Source: Scalesia atractyloides
Lineage: Eukaryota; Streptophyta; Magnoliopsida; Asterales; Asteraceae
DNA length: 64,000 nucleotides
Assembly (NCBI GenBank): GCA_947069175.1
Contig: CAMTDV010000030.1
Location: 97,178,411 to 97,242,410 of the forward strand
Direction of reading: 5' to 3'
Position 1 is the first letter of the stretch. The number at the start of each line of letters is the position of its first letter. The position numbers were made by a program, and so were the translations under genes. Below are positions 44,614 to 56,200 of the stretch, piece after piece. The notes beneath the pieces are model-generated. The model saw nothing but the letters and a program-made list of their open reading frames with translations, ran no database searches and had not been told where the DNA came from.

Positions 44614-46743
44614 TGGGAGAAAGATTGGAAAGGGGTTGAGATGTGATGGGGTGTGAATGCAAGAGTGGATTAGTTCATTGAGGATTTGAAGATTGGATCA
44701 TTGGGTTTTGTTGTTTGATTGATCAAGGAATGAAGTAGCAATCTTTGAGGGTTAAAAAGGGGGGAAATGATATGGGTTTTGGGATAGTTTTGCACAATGG
44801 TTCTGGGTGAAGAGTGAGGGAGGTTATTGGGGTTGAAGCATTGAAAATGTGAAAGGACATTGAAATCTTAATTAACGGCATCATGAGTTGTATGTAGATT
44901 GATGAGTGATGTGGTGTGTACAGGTTAAGCCCTTCTACTTTGAGAACTTGTTAGAATTAGTCATTGTACTATGAAACTATATACAAAAAATGAAACTATG
45001 GTGTGCGCATACATGGAAAGTTTTGTTCCTAACATAAGTAGCATAAGTTGTTTGGCAATCTCTACGCTACTAAGTGTTGAATCATTAAGAAGTCTGATTG
45101 GGTAATAAACTTTGAACCAGTAAGAGGACTAAATTGGATCGGTCTGATTGGTTGGGAGTGGAGGAGGTGGTGGTGGGTCGAGAAGGTGGTGCGTAAGTGG
45201 TCAATTGAGGGTTATAAACACAAGTAAATGGATAAAGTAGTAAAATTTTCATTCAGTGTCTTTTTGAAGCTTATAGGGTAAGATACTTGCTTACTGATTC
45301 AGAGATATCCTGTCAGTGAACGAAACACACTTAATGTTGACTTATTAATAGATAACCTTCTAATAGAATCTGTTTTGGTACTAATATATATTTCATCTAA
45401 TTTGGGCATAGATGAAGTGGGTTCCAGTCTTTTAACAATGATAGACCCGCAAATTTTGTAAACAGAGTTGCGACATGGAGTATAGGCGATAACATCAAAT
45501 TTGAATGAAAATGAATTTTTAAGCCTTATAAATAATTTGAGAAATTTGTGTTTTTTTTTTCATTTTCGTTCAAGGTTAAATTGCGGCTCCCATCACTTGG
45601 CCTTAGGTCGTTTATTATTTGTGTACTTTGCATACCCAGTATGCAAATAACAACACAATACGCTACTATATAACACAATATTTTAAAATTCGGAATGAAA
45701 TATATTGAAAATACCATCCTACTAATTGTTGCTCGTTTACATGTCATTATTATGTAAATTTTTCATCGTTATTGATACAAATTTTCACTTGGTTCACATT
45801 TAAAAAGAAATAGCTTTAAGGATTAAAAGCATCAAACTTGGTAATAAGAGGGTAATATTGGAAAAGAATGAAAGTATAAGATGTAATTTGATATAGACTA
45901 GTACACTTTTCTTAAAATTTATGGACAGATGGCGAATTGTTAATGGGAATGCATAACGGGTGAAATTGATGTACGGCTGGGATTAGCTGCATCATCCTCA
46001 CTTGTTTTATAATCTTGGAAGAACACTGGCCGTTGATGAAATTGATACGTTTCAGATTGGAAGTCCCCATGGTCAGCATGGTAAATGCACGTGCATGTGA
46101 TCCTCTCCCACTGGTTTGGCTAAGTGCCATTTTAGTTCTTTACTTTTGTAATTTTGTTTTGTTAGTAGAAAATATTGGTTTATGGATTGATAAAGTGATA
46201 GTCACGTAGGTTTGATTAACGTCTTGATTATTTTTAGGGATATCTGAGTGAAGGGATGAATCTGGACATTAATTTTGGATTTGTACCTAACGGGAGCGAG
46301 GGTTTACGAATTCATCCGGTTTCACGCAGGGGCACAGCATGTGAGGGGCGGGGAGGGGCGCCCGCCCCCCGAACTTTTCGGTCAGCAGTGTTACGTATGT
46401 GTTTTTCGTATAGAAATTTTTAGGGATATACGTTTTCGCCCACCATGGTTTTCGATGGCAAGCTTCGCCACTGGTTTCACGCATCAAGGAGCACGGTTTC
46501 ATGACAATCGTTGACCTTGGACATAGCCTCAAACAGGGTGGTTTACACGTAAGATTCTTTGCCGTTTAAAAGAAAAGATAAAGTGAGGGTAACGTACCGA
46601 AAGAAAAAGCTAAGTATGGTTGATTGTAAACTTTTAATTTTTATCAAGTAATATGTATGTTAGACAGTGTGTGTGTGGGGGGAGGGGGGCATGGATTGAG
46701 GGCATTGGTTGACATGTGTCACATGTGGGTGTTACTAGTCCAC
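44614..46743. other. Upstream region of TBL and intergenic DNA
   Basis: No gene was found. 46275-46530 is G/C-richer, with readings on both strands, and has the look of a dispersed repeat (CGCCCGCCCCCCGAACTTTT). ACACA at 46744-46748 is the target duplication of the next LTR. Confidence 0.5.
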
Positions 46744-47685
46744 ACACATGTCACACCCCGACCCGTAGCGGAAAATGTGATCGGGGCATGTTTGGGTTAT
46801 CATCAAAGCTCATGACATTTATTATAACGTTTCATATTCATTATTACAATTTAAAGGGAAACATACAATCATAATTACATCATGTTCTACACATCATTCT
46901 AGACTTCATTATTTTCTTCTAAGGCATTTCCTATGTTTTCCTTGCTTCATCCTGTTCACCTGTATCATGTGTAAAAATGGTTTTTGGATCAACAAAAAGT
47001 TGGCGAGTGAATCCTATGAAAAACATTTGTACAAGTTTATTGAATTGATAAAATAAAGTGCGTAACCACATATGAGTAAATATGGATGTAAACTTAATCA
47101 CACAAAAACACTTAATATTAAATAATGCACAACATACAATAATAGATTGTTTTGAGGCACGCGTTGCTCAACTCGTCTCCCACGAGGAACTGATGGGCTT
47201 AATGAATGAGTTTTGCATACAACTTGACAATATGAAATACATAACTACAAACAATGTTTACATTCTAAGTTTAAGTCATAATATGGTATGGCACGAGTTT
47301 GAATAAATGAATTAGTTTTAGTGACACATGATACACCCCAAAACGTGTAATTAAAAAGGGGAGTTGTAAGATTCACTCACAGTGGGTGCGTTCGGTTGAC
47401 GATGTTGAATGCGCACGAAGTTTGATTTAACCACGAGTGAAACTAACCTAGATAATAACATAATGGTTCGGTAAATAAGCGGATTTTATTAATCAACTTT
47501 AGTAGGATTATTGGATATATTTTTGTGAGTTTAAGGCTATTTTCTAACTTTAAAAATGTTATTTTTAAGTATTTTTAATTGATTTTTAAATAAAATAAAT
47601 AAAAAATAATAAAAAAAAAAAATGTTGACTTTTGACCGTTGACCATGACTTGTTGACCGTTGACCGGTTCGGTCGGTTATATAGT

Positions 47686-47759
47686 TGCACTGAGTGAGAC
47701 TCGAACCCGTGACCTCCCGTACGCGTGCACGCAGCTCTACCAACTGAGCTACGTGTCTA
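47686..47759 (-). repeat. tRNA-like module 1 (canonical A and B boxes)
   Basis: The minus strand reads GTAGCTCAGTTGGTAGAGC (a textbook D-arm/A box, 47740-47752) and GGTTCGAGTC (B box, 47698-47707) at normal tRNA spacing (about 43 bases between box starts). The anticodon stem and most of the T-stem do not pair, so it is a tRNA relic that may still bind the Pol III factor TFIIIC. It is the best-preserved of the four modules. Confidence 0.7.
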
Positions 47760-47836
47760 ACCCGAAATATTTCTGTAATTGAATTAATCCGAAAATCATT
47801 TATTTTAAAAACGATTTTAATGTCTCGCTCGGTGCT

Positions 47837-47906
47837 CTCCACAGGTCTCGAACCCGGGACCTGTGGGTTAGGTTGACACACAGTCCACCGCTAGACTGTG
47901 TGTCTA
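47837..47906 (-). repeat. tRNA-like module 2 (hairpin D-arm)
   Basis: Minus strand: CACACAGTCTA, GCGG, TGGACTGTGTG forms an 11-bp stem with one T-G wobble, followed by GGGTTCGAGACC (47844-47855). The distance from the D-arm core (47883) to that of module 3 is exactly 169 bp. Confidence 0.7.
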
Positions 47907-48002
47907 ACTTGGTAAATAATCTGATTTTTATTATACTTATATACAAACTAGATCATTTCATTTCTGCCTTACATAAAAAGTTTGATAATTGCCAGAACCG
48001 GT

Positions 48003-48075
48003 GCGGTAGTCTGGACTCGAACTCGCGACGTGTGATTTAAACGTTCACACAGTCCACCGCTGGACTGTGTGTCTA
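48003..48075 (-). repeat. tRNA-like module 3 (hairpin D-arm)
   Basis: Minus strand: CACACAGTCCA, GCGG, TGGACTGTGTG is a perfect 11-bp stem, followed by GAGTTCGAGTCC (48013-48024). The core at 48052 is 169 bp from both neighbours. Confidence 0.7.
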
Positions 48076-48171
48076 TCTTGGTTATTATTCCGGTTTTTAT
48101 TAAACTTAACATCTATTTGCAGTGAATCCGGTTCAGTTTAAAAAAAGAACATTTTTATTAAGGCGAGTGTG

Positions 48172-48243
48172 CGCGGGACAAGAATCAAACTCGGGACGTA
48201 TGCGTGTTTATTTGCACACAGTCTACCGCTGGACTGTGTGTCT
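48172..48243 (-). repeat. tRNA-like module 4 (hairpin D-arm)
   Basis: Minus strand: CACACAGTCCA, GCGG, TAGACTGTGTG (10 of 11 pairs), followed by GAGTTTGATTCT (48181-48192), a weakened B box. Its counterpart in the other copy (8-80) has a perfect stem. Confidence 0.7.
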
Positions 48244-48693
48244 AACCCGAGATATATCTTGATTTAAATTAAACATATATGCAACTGAAAACGTCATCTT
48301 CTTCGTTAAACTTAACCAGAATCGGTGTCCGACTGGTTCGACGATTTAATCAAGTTCTTTAGTGTGTTGTGATTAATTACATGTGAGATTAATAAAAAGA
48401 ATGAGAGATATTAGGTATAAGATATACCGACAGAGGTCCCCTGTTTCGCCGGCGAGTTTTCCGATTACAGCAGGTTATTCCGGCGACGTGTATTTTGCGG
48501 CAGAGTGTCTTCAGGAAGCTTGAGGTGAGTGTGGGTGGCTTCGGTATGAACTCTAGGTGTTCTGTTTTTAGAGTGATGCACAGAGGTGAAAGGGTTCGGT
48601 TTTCCGGCGAGTTGCAGAAGTTTTCCGGCGAGTGAAATTACGTCGAGAAAGGGTGTGATTGTGAGCGAAAAGGCTAACAGAAGTTAGAGGGTG

Positions 48694-48701
48694 TATTTAT
48701 A
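48694..48701 (-). promoter_or_regulatory. TATAAATA box of the family A LTR (copy B)
   Basis: The minus strand reads CCCTATAAATACACCC, identical to copy A at 528-535. It lies about 535 bp inside the LTR and 450 bp upstream of the first sense tRNA-like module. Confidence 0.6.
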
Positions 48702-48965
48702 GGGCAGAACATTGACGAATTTGGTCCGTTTTCCGTCTTGATTCGTCGGTAAATAATTTTCCGGCGGTTATGACTTGTGTCGCGGACTGGACATCGGTTA
48801 TAAACGACGTCGTTGTTAATGTTTACGTTGAGTCAAAGGTAACCGACGGTGATTGACGAAATCGTCGGATTTTCCGGCGTCAGCGGATTTGGGCGCGCTG
48901 TTGACTGGGTTTGATTTCTGTTTCATTATTTGAATTAATTGTTTGGATATATTACTAAAGAACAC

Positions 48966-49050
48966 AAGTGGCGTAGTGGTTGGATGGTTGGAAGTTAAGG
49001 CGTTGTTGACCAGGTTGACCCGGCTGACCCGGGTTCGAAACCCGGCAGCC
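48966..49050 (+). repeat. tRNA-like module 5, opposite orientation
   Basis: Plus strand: GTGGCGTAGTGGTTGGATGG (D-arm/A-box-like) and a perfect T-arm, CCGGG-TTCGAAA-CCCGG, then CAGCC. The counterpart is at 801-886. The T-arm is identical in both copies while the middle differs. Confidence 0.65.
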
Positions 49051-49236
49051 TTGTTTTATTTTTAAACCATTATTTTTAATACTTTTTCAAATATAAATTA
49101 TATATTCCAATATACTTATTAATTATGTATCGTTTAAAATTAATTTGGGCATTAAATACGCAACGAAATTTTTAACTGATTGTTCGGTTAATAAACGGAG
49201 CGGGTTTGGTAAATCCGATTTCTGACGGATGTTACA

Positions 49237-50100
49237 ACACAAAATAGTGGGGTGTGGTGAGGGTGTGGCTAAGAACAAATTTTGTAGCCAACTTACCTAA
49301 GGAAACATGTTCACGTATAAAATGACAGTCAAGGCTAATGTGTTTAGCTCGTTTATGAGATACATGATATTGTGTGAGAAATAGAGCACTCCGATTGTCA
49401 CATAATATGGTTGAGCAGTCCATAGGTAGCGCATGGAGTTCTTGTCATATGTAAGTTATCCAAACAATGTCTACGATAGTAGTTGCCACTGCCTGATATT
49501 CAGATTTACAACTTGAGCGAGCGATGGTGGGTTGCTTTTTCGCGCTCCATGATATAATATTTCCTCCAAAAAATATAGAGTAACCATAGGTGGAACGGCG
49601 TGTTTCCAAACATCTTTCCCAGTCAGCATCAAAGTAACCAAGCAGAGAGGTGTCATTGGGGCGGCAGTAGTGAAGACCAATGCTAAAGTATCCTTACGAT
49701 AGCGAAGAATTCTTTTGACTTCCTAATAGTGCGCAATTGTTGGTGCATGAAGAAACTAACTGACTTAGTTAACGGCGTAGGAGATGTCAAGCCTAATGAT
49801 CGTTGGGTATTAAAGAGCTCCCACAATTAAGCGATAATGAGTGACATCTGAGAATAATTCACTTGTAGAAACAATGGAAACATTTGTGCTTAAAGGTTTT
49901 GGTGTAGGTTTAGCATCCAACATCTTCGTACAAGTTGAAATATTAAAAGTATATTTAGACTGATTCAAAATAAAGTCCATTTGGGGTGTACGTAACCTCA
50001 AGCCTAAGGAAGCAGTCGAGTTTTCCCAAATCATCTATGACAAATTCTTTGTTAAGGCAGTCGATAAAGGAGATGAAAGCATGGGGTTGGTTTCCGGTTA
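49237..50100 (-). pseudogene. Ty1/copia pol remnant (RT end to RNase H)
   Basis: Minus-strand pieces in three frames: FILNQSKYTFNIS and THYRLIVGAL (RT C-terminal, 49810-50034), a middle with DADWERC and STYGYSIFFGG-like readings (49471-49680 region), and CDNRSALFLTQYHVSHKRAKHISLDCHFIREHV (RNase H, near 49240-49420, shown here in pieces only as a motif). Frame breaks make it defunct. It is cut at 49237 by the LTR insertion. Confidence 0.78.
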
Positions 50101-50652
50101 TAATAAAATCATCAACTTAAACCAGAAGGTACATGACACACGAGTCCTTATATGATGAGAGAGACGAGTGGTATTGCTGTTTAGTACAGCGAGTTGACGA
50201 GGGGAGATCAGGTATGAGTGCCGAGATAGACGGGTGGTTGTGGCGGCGGGAGTGGTGGCGTTGGCGGTGGCGCTGGTGAAGGAGGTGAAGAAGAAAGAAT
50301 GATAGAGGAGAAAGAGTGTGTATACAATATCGGAGCTTGAAAGAGAAACTCACTAAGGGATCGAAATCTCAAAATCCAAATCGGTGAGGGCCAAATTCTT
50401 AAAAAATCGAACATCTTACACTGCAAAAAAAATCATAAATTTTCAATAAAATTATCACTACGAGCAAAAATCTGTGAGGAGCAACCTACACTAACCCAAA
50501 AAAAAGCTTCATCAATGAATGTATATATAAAAATTTACAAATGTGTGTGTATATATATATTATGGGTGGTTTATTAATTTTTTATTTAAAGGTAAAACAA
50601 AAAAAATTTAAAAAATAAGTGTGTATATAAAAATATGTATGTGTATATTATA
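50101..50652. other. Gene-free spacer
   Basis: A GGCGGTGG-rich patch at 50228-50290 gives a spurious His/Pro-rich reading on the minus strand. A TGTGTATATA tract lies near 50520-50560. No gene. Confidence 0.5.
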
Positions 50653-52779
50653 CTAGGTTATATCCTGTGTATTAGACGGGTTGAACAATTTAAATAATAT
50701 AAGTAATAAGTGTACAAATAAAGAAAATATAAATGAAACCACATATTACAATAAATAACAAAAAAAAAATACAATTATAATTCACAAACCTATAAAGCGT
50801 TCATTAATCTCTAAATAATTACTTGTATACAACATTTGATATTTTACATGTATATTTTCAAAACTGAAGTTACAAATTACATTACATTATATAATCGCAA
50901 ATACATAAATATGTAAAATACTTCGAAGTCATCTATTATACCAGTTGAATAAATGAAATATTATAAACAGATTGGGAGAAAGAGCCTACATTGTCGCATT
51001 GTGGGGCACAATGATAATATGACCGCGCGTCGCTGCGTGAGAATGTAATTAACGGTCTCCGATCAGAAAAGAAAAGAATCCTATAGACTTAGGATTGAAA
51101 AATCAAATTATGTAGCATGAGAAACACACCGTTATCAAGTTGGTGATTCTCATCCAATTCATTCATAATTTAAAAATGTAAATCCTAATGTAATTCGCCA
51201 ATAGCTAAGAAATAAATAAGAAACCCAAATCCTTAATACCATTTAAATGATAATCATATGTTGGGGTGCTAGTGGGATGGTTTTAACCGCAATGCAAGTT
51301 AGTCAATAAATGAAACTAAAACTTCACTTCAAAGTGAGGTTGTTCTACACTTGTACACCCACTCACTGTATAATGTTATACCTTTGACATAATCATTCGA
51401 GGGACATATAACAATGAATGCCCCATTAAAGCATCCAACTTTTTATATGTCTTATAACTTAAAACATCCGAGTTTCAGACCTTTGTATCATCACTCTGGG
51501 GCTTGGCTAACCCACTTCAACTTATGCTCATCTCATCATTTGGAGACATAATTACTTATATATATCAATATTTTACTCTTATTATCTGTTACTTTCATAA
51601 TATGATAGCATCAAAACTAAACATAATAGATTCAAAGGCTTATAGTTAGTGAGAACTTGGAATTAGGATACGTACATCATACATGCTAAATGTCTGTTAA
51701 AGTTAAACATTGGGTCACCAAAGTTTCCCATACAAACAAAATCCTGATACATCTAGTGGTACACTTGGTAGAACCATTAAGGTATGTCAGCTTTAGAAAC
51801 AACCTTGGTTTTAAAAAGCGAGAGGCACACAAAAGCAAGGATGTCCAAAAAATGAGGCGCGAAACGCAAAATCAAAATCATATGTTTTCGCTCTAAAGCA
51901 TCGCTCAAGCACATCGAACAATACTTAGTTAACTTAAATTTCTACAATCCCATGCCCGATAAAACAATTCTTACATAATTGGCTCATTTCAACACAAACT
52001 CGATCTCATTTTTAGCAACTATAAGTATATTTGTAGAATCTGGAATGCGAAATAAATTACCTGATTTGGAAGATGTGTGGCTCAATACTCATTTTGAGTC
52101 TTAAATTTCTGTGAATTACTAAATCGTCGGGTTTAACTTTGGATATTCGTCTTTGTATTCCCCTTTAGCCGACATAAAACCAAGAAATTAATACTGGAAT
52201 GTCAAAAATAATTAAACACATCCGGGGATTCAACTATAAACAATATTTAAACCACAACTCCGTCAATAGAAACCGACTCATTTTGAACCCAAAACCTATA
52301 TAATCTTTAAATAAAGCTATAAAAAACTTATATGAAACAAAAGCAAAATATATAAAAGTGATAAAAAGTGAATTAGTTTCTAAAAATCTGTTAAAATAAA
52401 TAAAGGTAAAAATGATTACTATTTTTTAAAATTTTTGAATAAAGCTAATAGATTAAAATATAACTAAAATATTGATTTTGATATTATAATTAATATCTAA
52501 ATATCTAACTTTTTTTCAGAAAATTCTCTTGATTGTTTTAAACCATTTAGTCGATTGTTATTTTAAAAGTTCACATCATTATCTCCTCAAACTACAAAGA
52601 GAAATATCATGGATATTTATCAAATATATCATTAAATTCAAAGCCTCATAGACTAAAATGCCGCAAATAATTAACCGTAGAAATTAAAATAATTAACGGT
52701 AGAAATTAAATAAGAAAGCCCTCGTATGTTGACAAGTGTCCCTAAAGAGGTTTCTTTTATTATATAGTATAGATATAGA
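50653..52779 (-). mobile_element. 2.1-kb non-autonomous Helitron
   Basis: On the minus strand it starts A|TCTATATCTATACTATATAA (52779) with GGGACACTTGTCA shortly after, and ends ACCCGTCTAATACACAGG, ATATAAC, CTAG followed by T (50656-50653). These are the typical Helitron 5-prime TC, 3-prime hairpin remnant and CTAG|T. No Rep/helicase or other gene is seen inside. A short open frame at 51690-51896 is not recognised. Confidence 0.65.
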
Positions 52780-53176
52780 TTTATAATTATTTTTTTTGTT
52801 TTTTATTTAAAGATAAAAAAGAAAATTAAAAAAATAAAAGAATGAACGGATAAATTGTCTTAATCTTCCCTAAAGTTTGAGAATTACTAAAATTGTTCGT
52901 AAGTTGATAATATTCGTTAACCGAGTTAATGAGTTGAACGGAAATACCAACAAAAATGAAAGTAGAGTTAAAAAAAGTCCATTTCCGGAGTGAAATACAA
53001 TTTCGGTTGGTTCTAAGCCGTTTGCTCAATTTGTGACACGTTTGAATCCATCATCCATATCCGACCGACTTCTGTAAATGAATCAGCTTTCTTTCACTTC
53101 TTCTAACTTCCCCTTTTCAACCCAATTCGTATTTCCAATTTAGGGTTCTTTACGCAGTTGAAGGAATAACACTCAT
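52780..53176. other. Upstream region of NAXD
   Basis: AT-rich, then a CTTTCTTTCACTTC pyrimidine-rich stretch (53085-53125) that suits a promoter or leader. No certain TATA box. Confidence 0.45.
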
Positions 53177-53278
53177 ATGCATCAGTTTTATGGTGGCATA
53201 ATAAGGAGACAACAACACTTGATTAGGTGTTTAGGAGCAACAGCATCAACACCCTTCTTTCAGTCAATAATAACATAA
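53177..53278 (+). other. Transit-peptide-like upstream reading of NAXD, out of frame
   Basis: An ATG at 53177 opens MHQFYGGIIRRQQHLIRCLG, then ATASTPFFQSIIT and a stop. It is Arg/Ser/Thr-rich without acidic residues, like a plastid or mitochondrial targeting peptide. The distance to the ATG at 53281 is 104 bases, one short of in-frame. It could be an upstream ORF, a decayed targeting peptide, or part of a transcript that reaches the main frame by other splicing. Confidence 0.5.
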
Positions 53279-53280
53279 GA

Positions 53281-56200
53281 ATGCAATCTGTGATGAGTGG
53301 TGTGGGACCCACTTTAGAAGCTGATGCTCTTAGTATTTTGAGCTCAATTTCTCCTACCCTTGATTCATCTAAGCATAAAGGCCAAGCTGGTGAGTCCCCT
53401 TTGCAAAATTGACAACAGATTTTGTATGTCGTGTGTTAAAATTGATGTGGGTATCATGATTTTGATGTGGACTTAATGCAGAATTGATGTTTTGTCCCTG
53501 TTTGTGTTTTAGTTGTTGAGATATGTTGTTGTTTAACCAGGAAAGATAGCAGTTTTAGGTGGTTGCCGTGAATATACCGGTGCACCGTACTTCTCTGCGA
53601 TATCGGCTCTTAAAATTGTTAGTCTGCACTGTCTTAACTCGTCGTTTCTTTTGGGTGAAGCCAAACAAACAACACTGACATGCTATCCATACACAACTGA
53701 TGTGCCAGACGCCGGGGGAAGAGGAGGGGGTCGTATGACGGGTTAATCATATGGGCCATGATGTTTTATAAAGTTTTAGCGTCATCAACTTATGTGGGCC
53801 GTATGATACCAATGAGGGGGAGGGGATGGCCGTATGGTGTGTTATACTGGCACGTCATACGGGCCACAATGTTTTATATGGTCGTAGCGTCATCACATTA
53901 CGTGGGCCGTATGATACCAATGTGTGTGTGGGGGGGGGGGATACAAGGTTGTATGGCATCTTAGACTGGCACATCATACGGGCCGCAATGTTTTATACAT
54001 GCCGTATGAGTTGGAGTCGTCAAATTTTGTGGGGTGTATGATGTGGTATACTGACACAAAAGTGACGGATGTGACAGTGCACACAACACACCACTGACAA
54101 AGTCATGCGGCCCGTATGACCGTTTTTGCCCCGCAAAACAGGCCATATGATCACTTCATCTGGTGTATCTATAGCATCACCCTTATTCGGACTATATTTC
54201 ACTTCAAATTCATCTAACTGCGCCCAAATTCTTACTTAGGGAGCAGATTTATCACATGTGATATGCACTAAAGACGCTGCTCCAGTTATAAAAAGTTACA
54301 GTCCGGAGTTGATTGTGCATCCGTTGCTAGAGGAATCATACAGTGTGCGGTCAGTTATCAGTTAGTTCCATCAGTTTTCTGCCCCTTTTCACACAAATTC
54401 GGTTCTGAATTTTGTGAATTCTCAGAGATGAAGACCGAAAGTCGGTCTCAACACTGGTTCTCGCTGAAGTTGACAAGTGGATGGAAAGATTCGATTGTCT
54501 TGTCATTGGTCCCGGCCTCGGAAGAGATCCATATCTTCTGGTGTGTTACTCTTTTTCATATCATTAGGATGTATATAAAAACATATAGTGAAAGTTTAAA
54601 TACAAAAAGCTATTAACGTGCGACGGTACGCAACCACCAATAGAACGTACGTAATTATGCAAATAACATGCATAATTAGGGTTAACCCAACCCGTGCGTA
54701 ATTAAGGTTTAACCCAACCCATGCGCAATTATGCAAATAACGTGCGTAATTAGGGTTTAACCCAACCCATGCGTAATTATGCAAATAATGTGCGTAATTA
54801 TGTATTATAACTTGTGTAATTATGCAATAACATGCGTAATTATGCAAAGTTAATTACTATTGTGCCACCGCGTTCGATTGAAGGCCTTGATTCGATCAGA
54901 TGTGCGGTTGAAAGGCCCGCGTACGCATCGCACGATAAAGTGGTCTTGTACGTTAACCGGCCTCTACACATATAATATGAATTTTATTGTTTATGATGTT
55001 TGTTATACTTGAAGGACTGTGTAAGTGATATTATGAAGCATGCAAGGCAAAGCAACGTCCCGATGGTCATTGATGGGGTATGAATCAAGGACCCATGAAT
55101 AATAATTATTTTTGTAAGATTTTATTATATTTTTCTAGTTATATACTTCTGTTTTACGTATGATTCTTGTGGATGTTATTCCGAGTTGCTTTATAGGACG
55201 GGCTGTTTCTTGTCACAAACCGTCTTGATCTAGTCAGCGGCTACCCTTTAGCAGTTTTGACTCCAAATGTAAATGAATATAAACGCCTTGTTCAGAAAGT
55301 TTTGAACTGTGAAGTAAATGATCAAGATGGACCCCAGCAATTACTGTCTCTCGCCAGCAGGTAGTTTACATATTAATATACTCGGTTCATATCTTTTTTC
55401 CATCGTTTTGTTGATAGTTTATTATAGTGGATAAAAATCTTCCCTTTGGCAGTATTGGTGGTGTGACTATCCTTCGTAAAGGACTATCTGATTACATTAG
55501 TGATGGCAAAGAAGGTACTACGTTTTCAGTTGACTTTTTAATCACGTATATCATATTTACGTAAGTTGGTCTAAGATTACGTGCACGCGCGGCATGTTTG
55601 ATTACATTGATTTTGTAAATAATAAAAGTGCATTTAGTGTAAGTTTTATTATCTATGCTATCATCTCTTGTTAAAAGTAGTTTAAGTCAATTTTAAAAGT
55701 AGTTATTGTAATTATTGAATGTCGTAATGGTATTTGACTATTTTTAGATTAACATTTCTTGTTTCATATTAATAAACTAATACAACTGCAAAACTTGCAT
55801 CATTTGATATTGTGAAGTAATATTTCTTTTGTATCTTTTGGTTCATGTTTAATTTAGTAATTGAAGCAATATGTGATGATTATTTTTTAGGGATACACGC
55901 ATTTATGCCATTATAGATAAGGATAGACGTGACCATAAGGATAAATGAAAAAGAAAGATACATTCATTGGACTATTGTTATATATAATTGATACGCGGTC
56001 AAACAGGCAAAATTGTGCGTCACGAAAAAAGAACATGTCAAACGGTCTAACAACGACCCAAAAAGTATAGTCAAGTGTTAAGAACATCCGAAATTGCTTT
56101 ATTATAAGATTGGAACATTATTCTGATAATATTTTTTTTATAATCTTTATATAAATGAATATGCAGTTAAATCAGTTAGTATATTTGGTTCTCCTCGACG

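Larger units (their letters stand above)
46749..49236 (-). mobile_element. 2.49-kb solo-LTR-like element, family A, complete, with tRNA-like modules
   Basis: Plus-strand ends TGTCACACCCC...GGATGTTACA, flanked by the exact 5-bp duplication ACACA (46744-46748, 49237-49241). In sense (minus) order it has: TGTAACATCCGTC, an antisense tRNA-like module (49050-48966), a TATAAATA box (48701-48694), a CCGGCG-rich leader, four sense tRNA-like modules (48243 down to 47686), an AT-rich part, and GGGGTGTGACA. There is no gag/pol and no second LTR. The partial copy at 1-1064 proves a repeated family. Its right edge sits exactly at the start of a copia pol fragment. Confidence 0.85.

Noticed and set aside
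46275..46532. Possible small gene on either strand
   Set aside because: Readings of similar length on both strands in a C/G-rich patch that looks like dispersed repeat DNA; no recognisable protein.
47686..49050. Functional tRNA genes
   Set aside because: A and B boxes or T-arms are good, but acceptor stems and anticodon arms do not pair and no CCA-ready 3-prime end or clear anticodon loop exists, so I call them tRNA-like modules.
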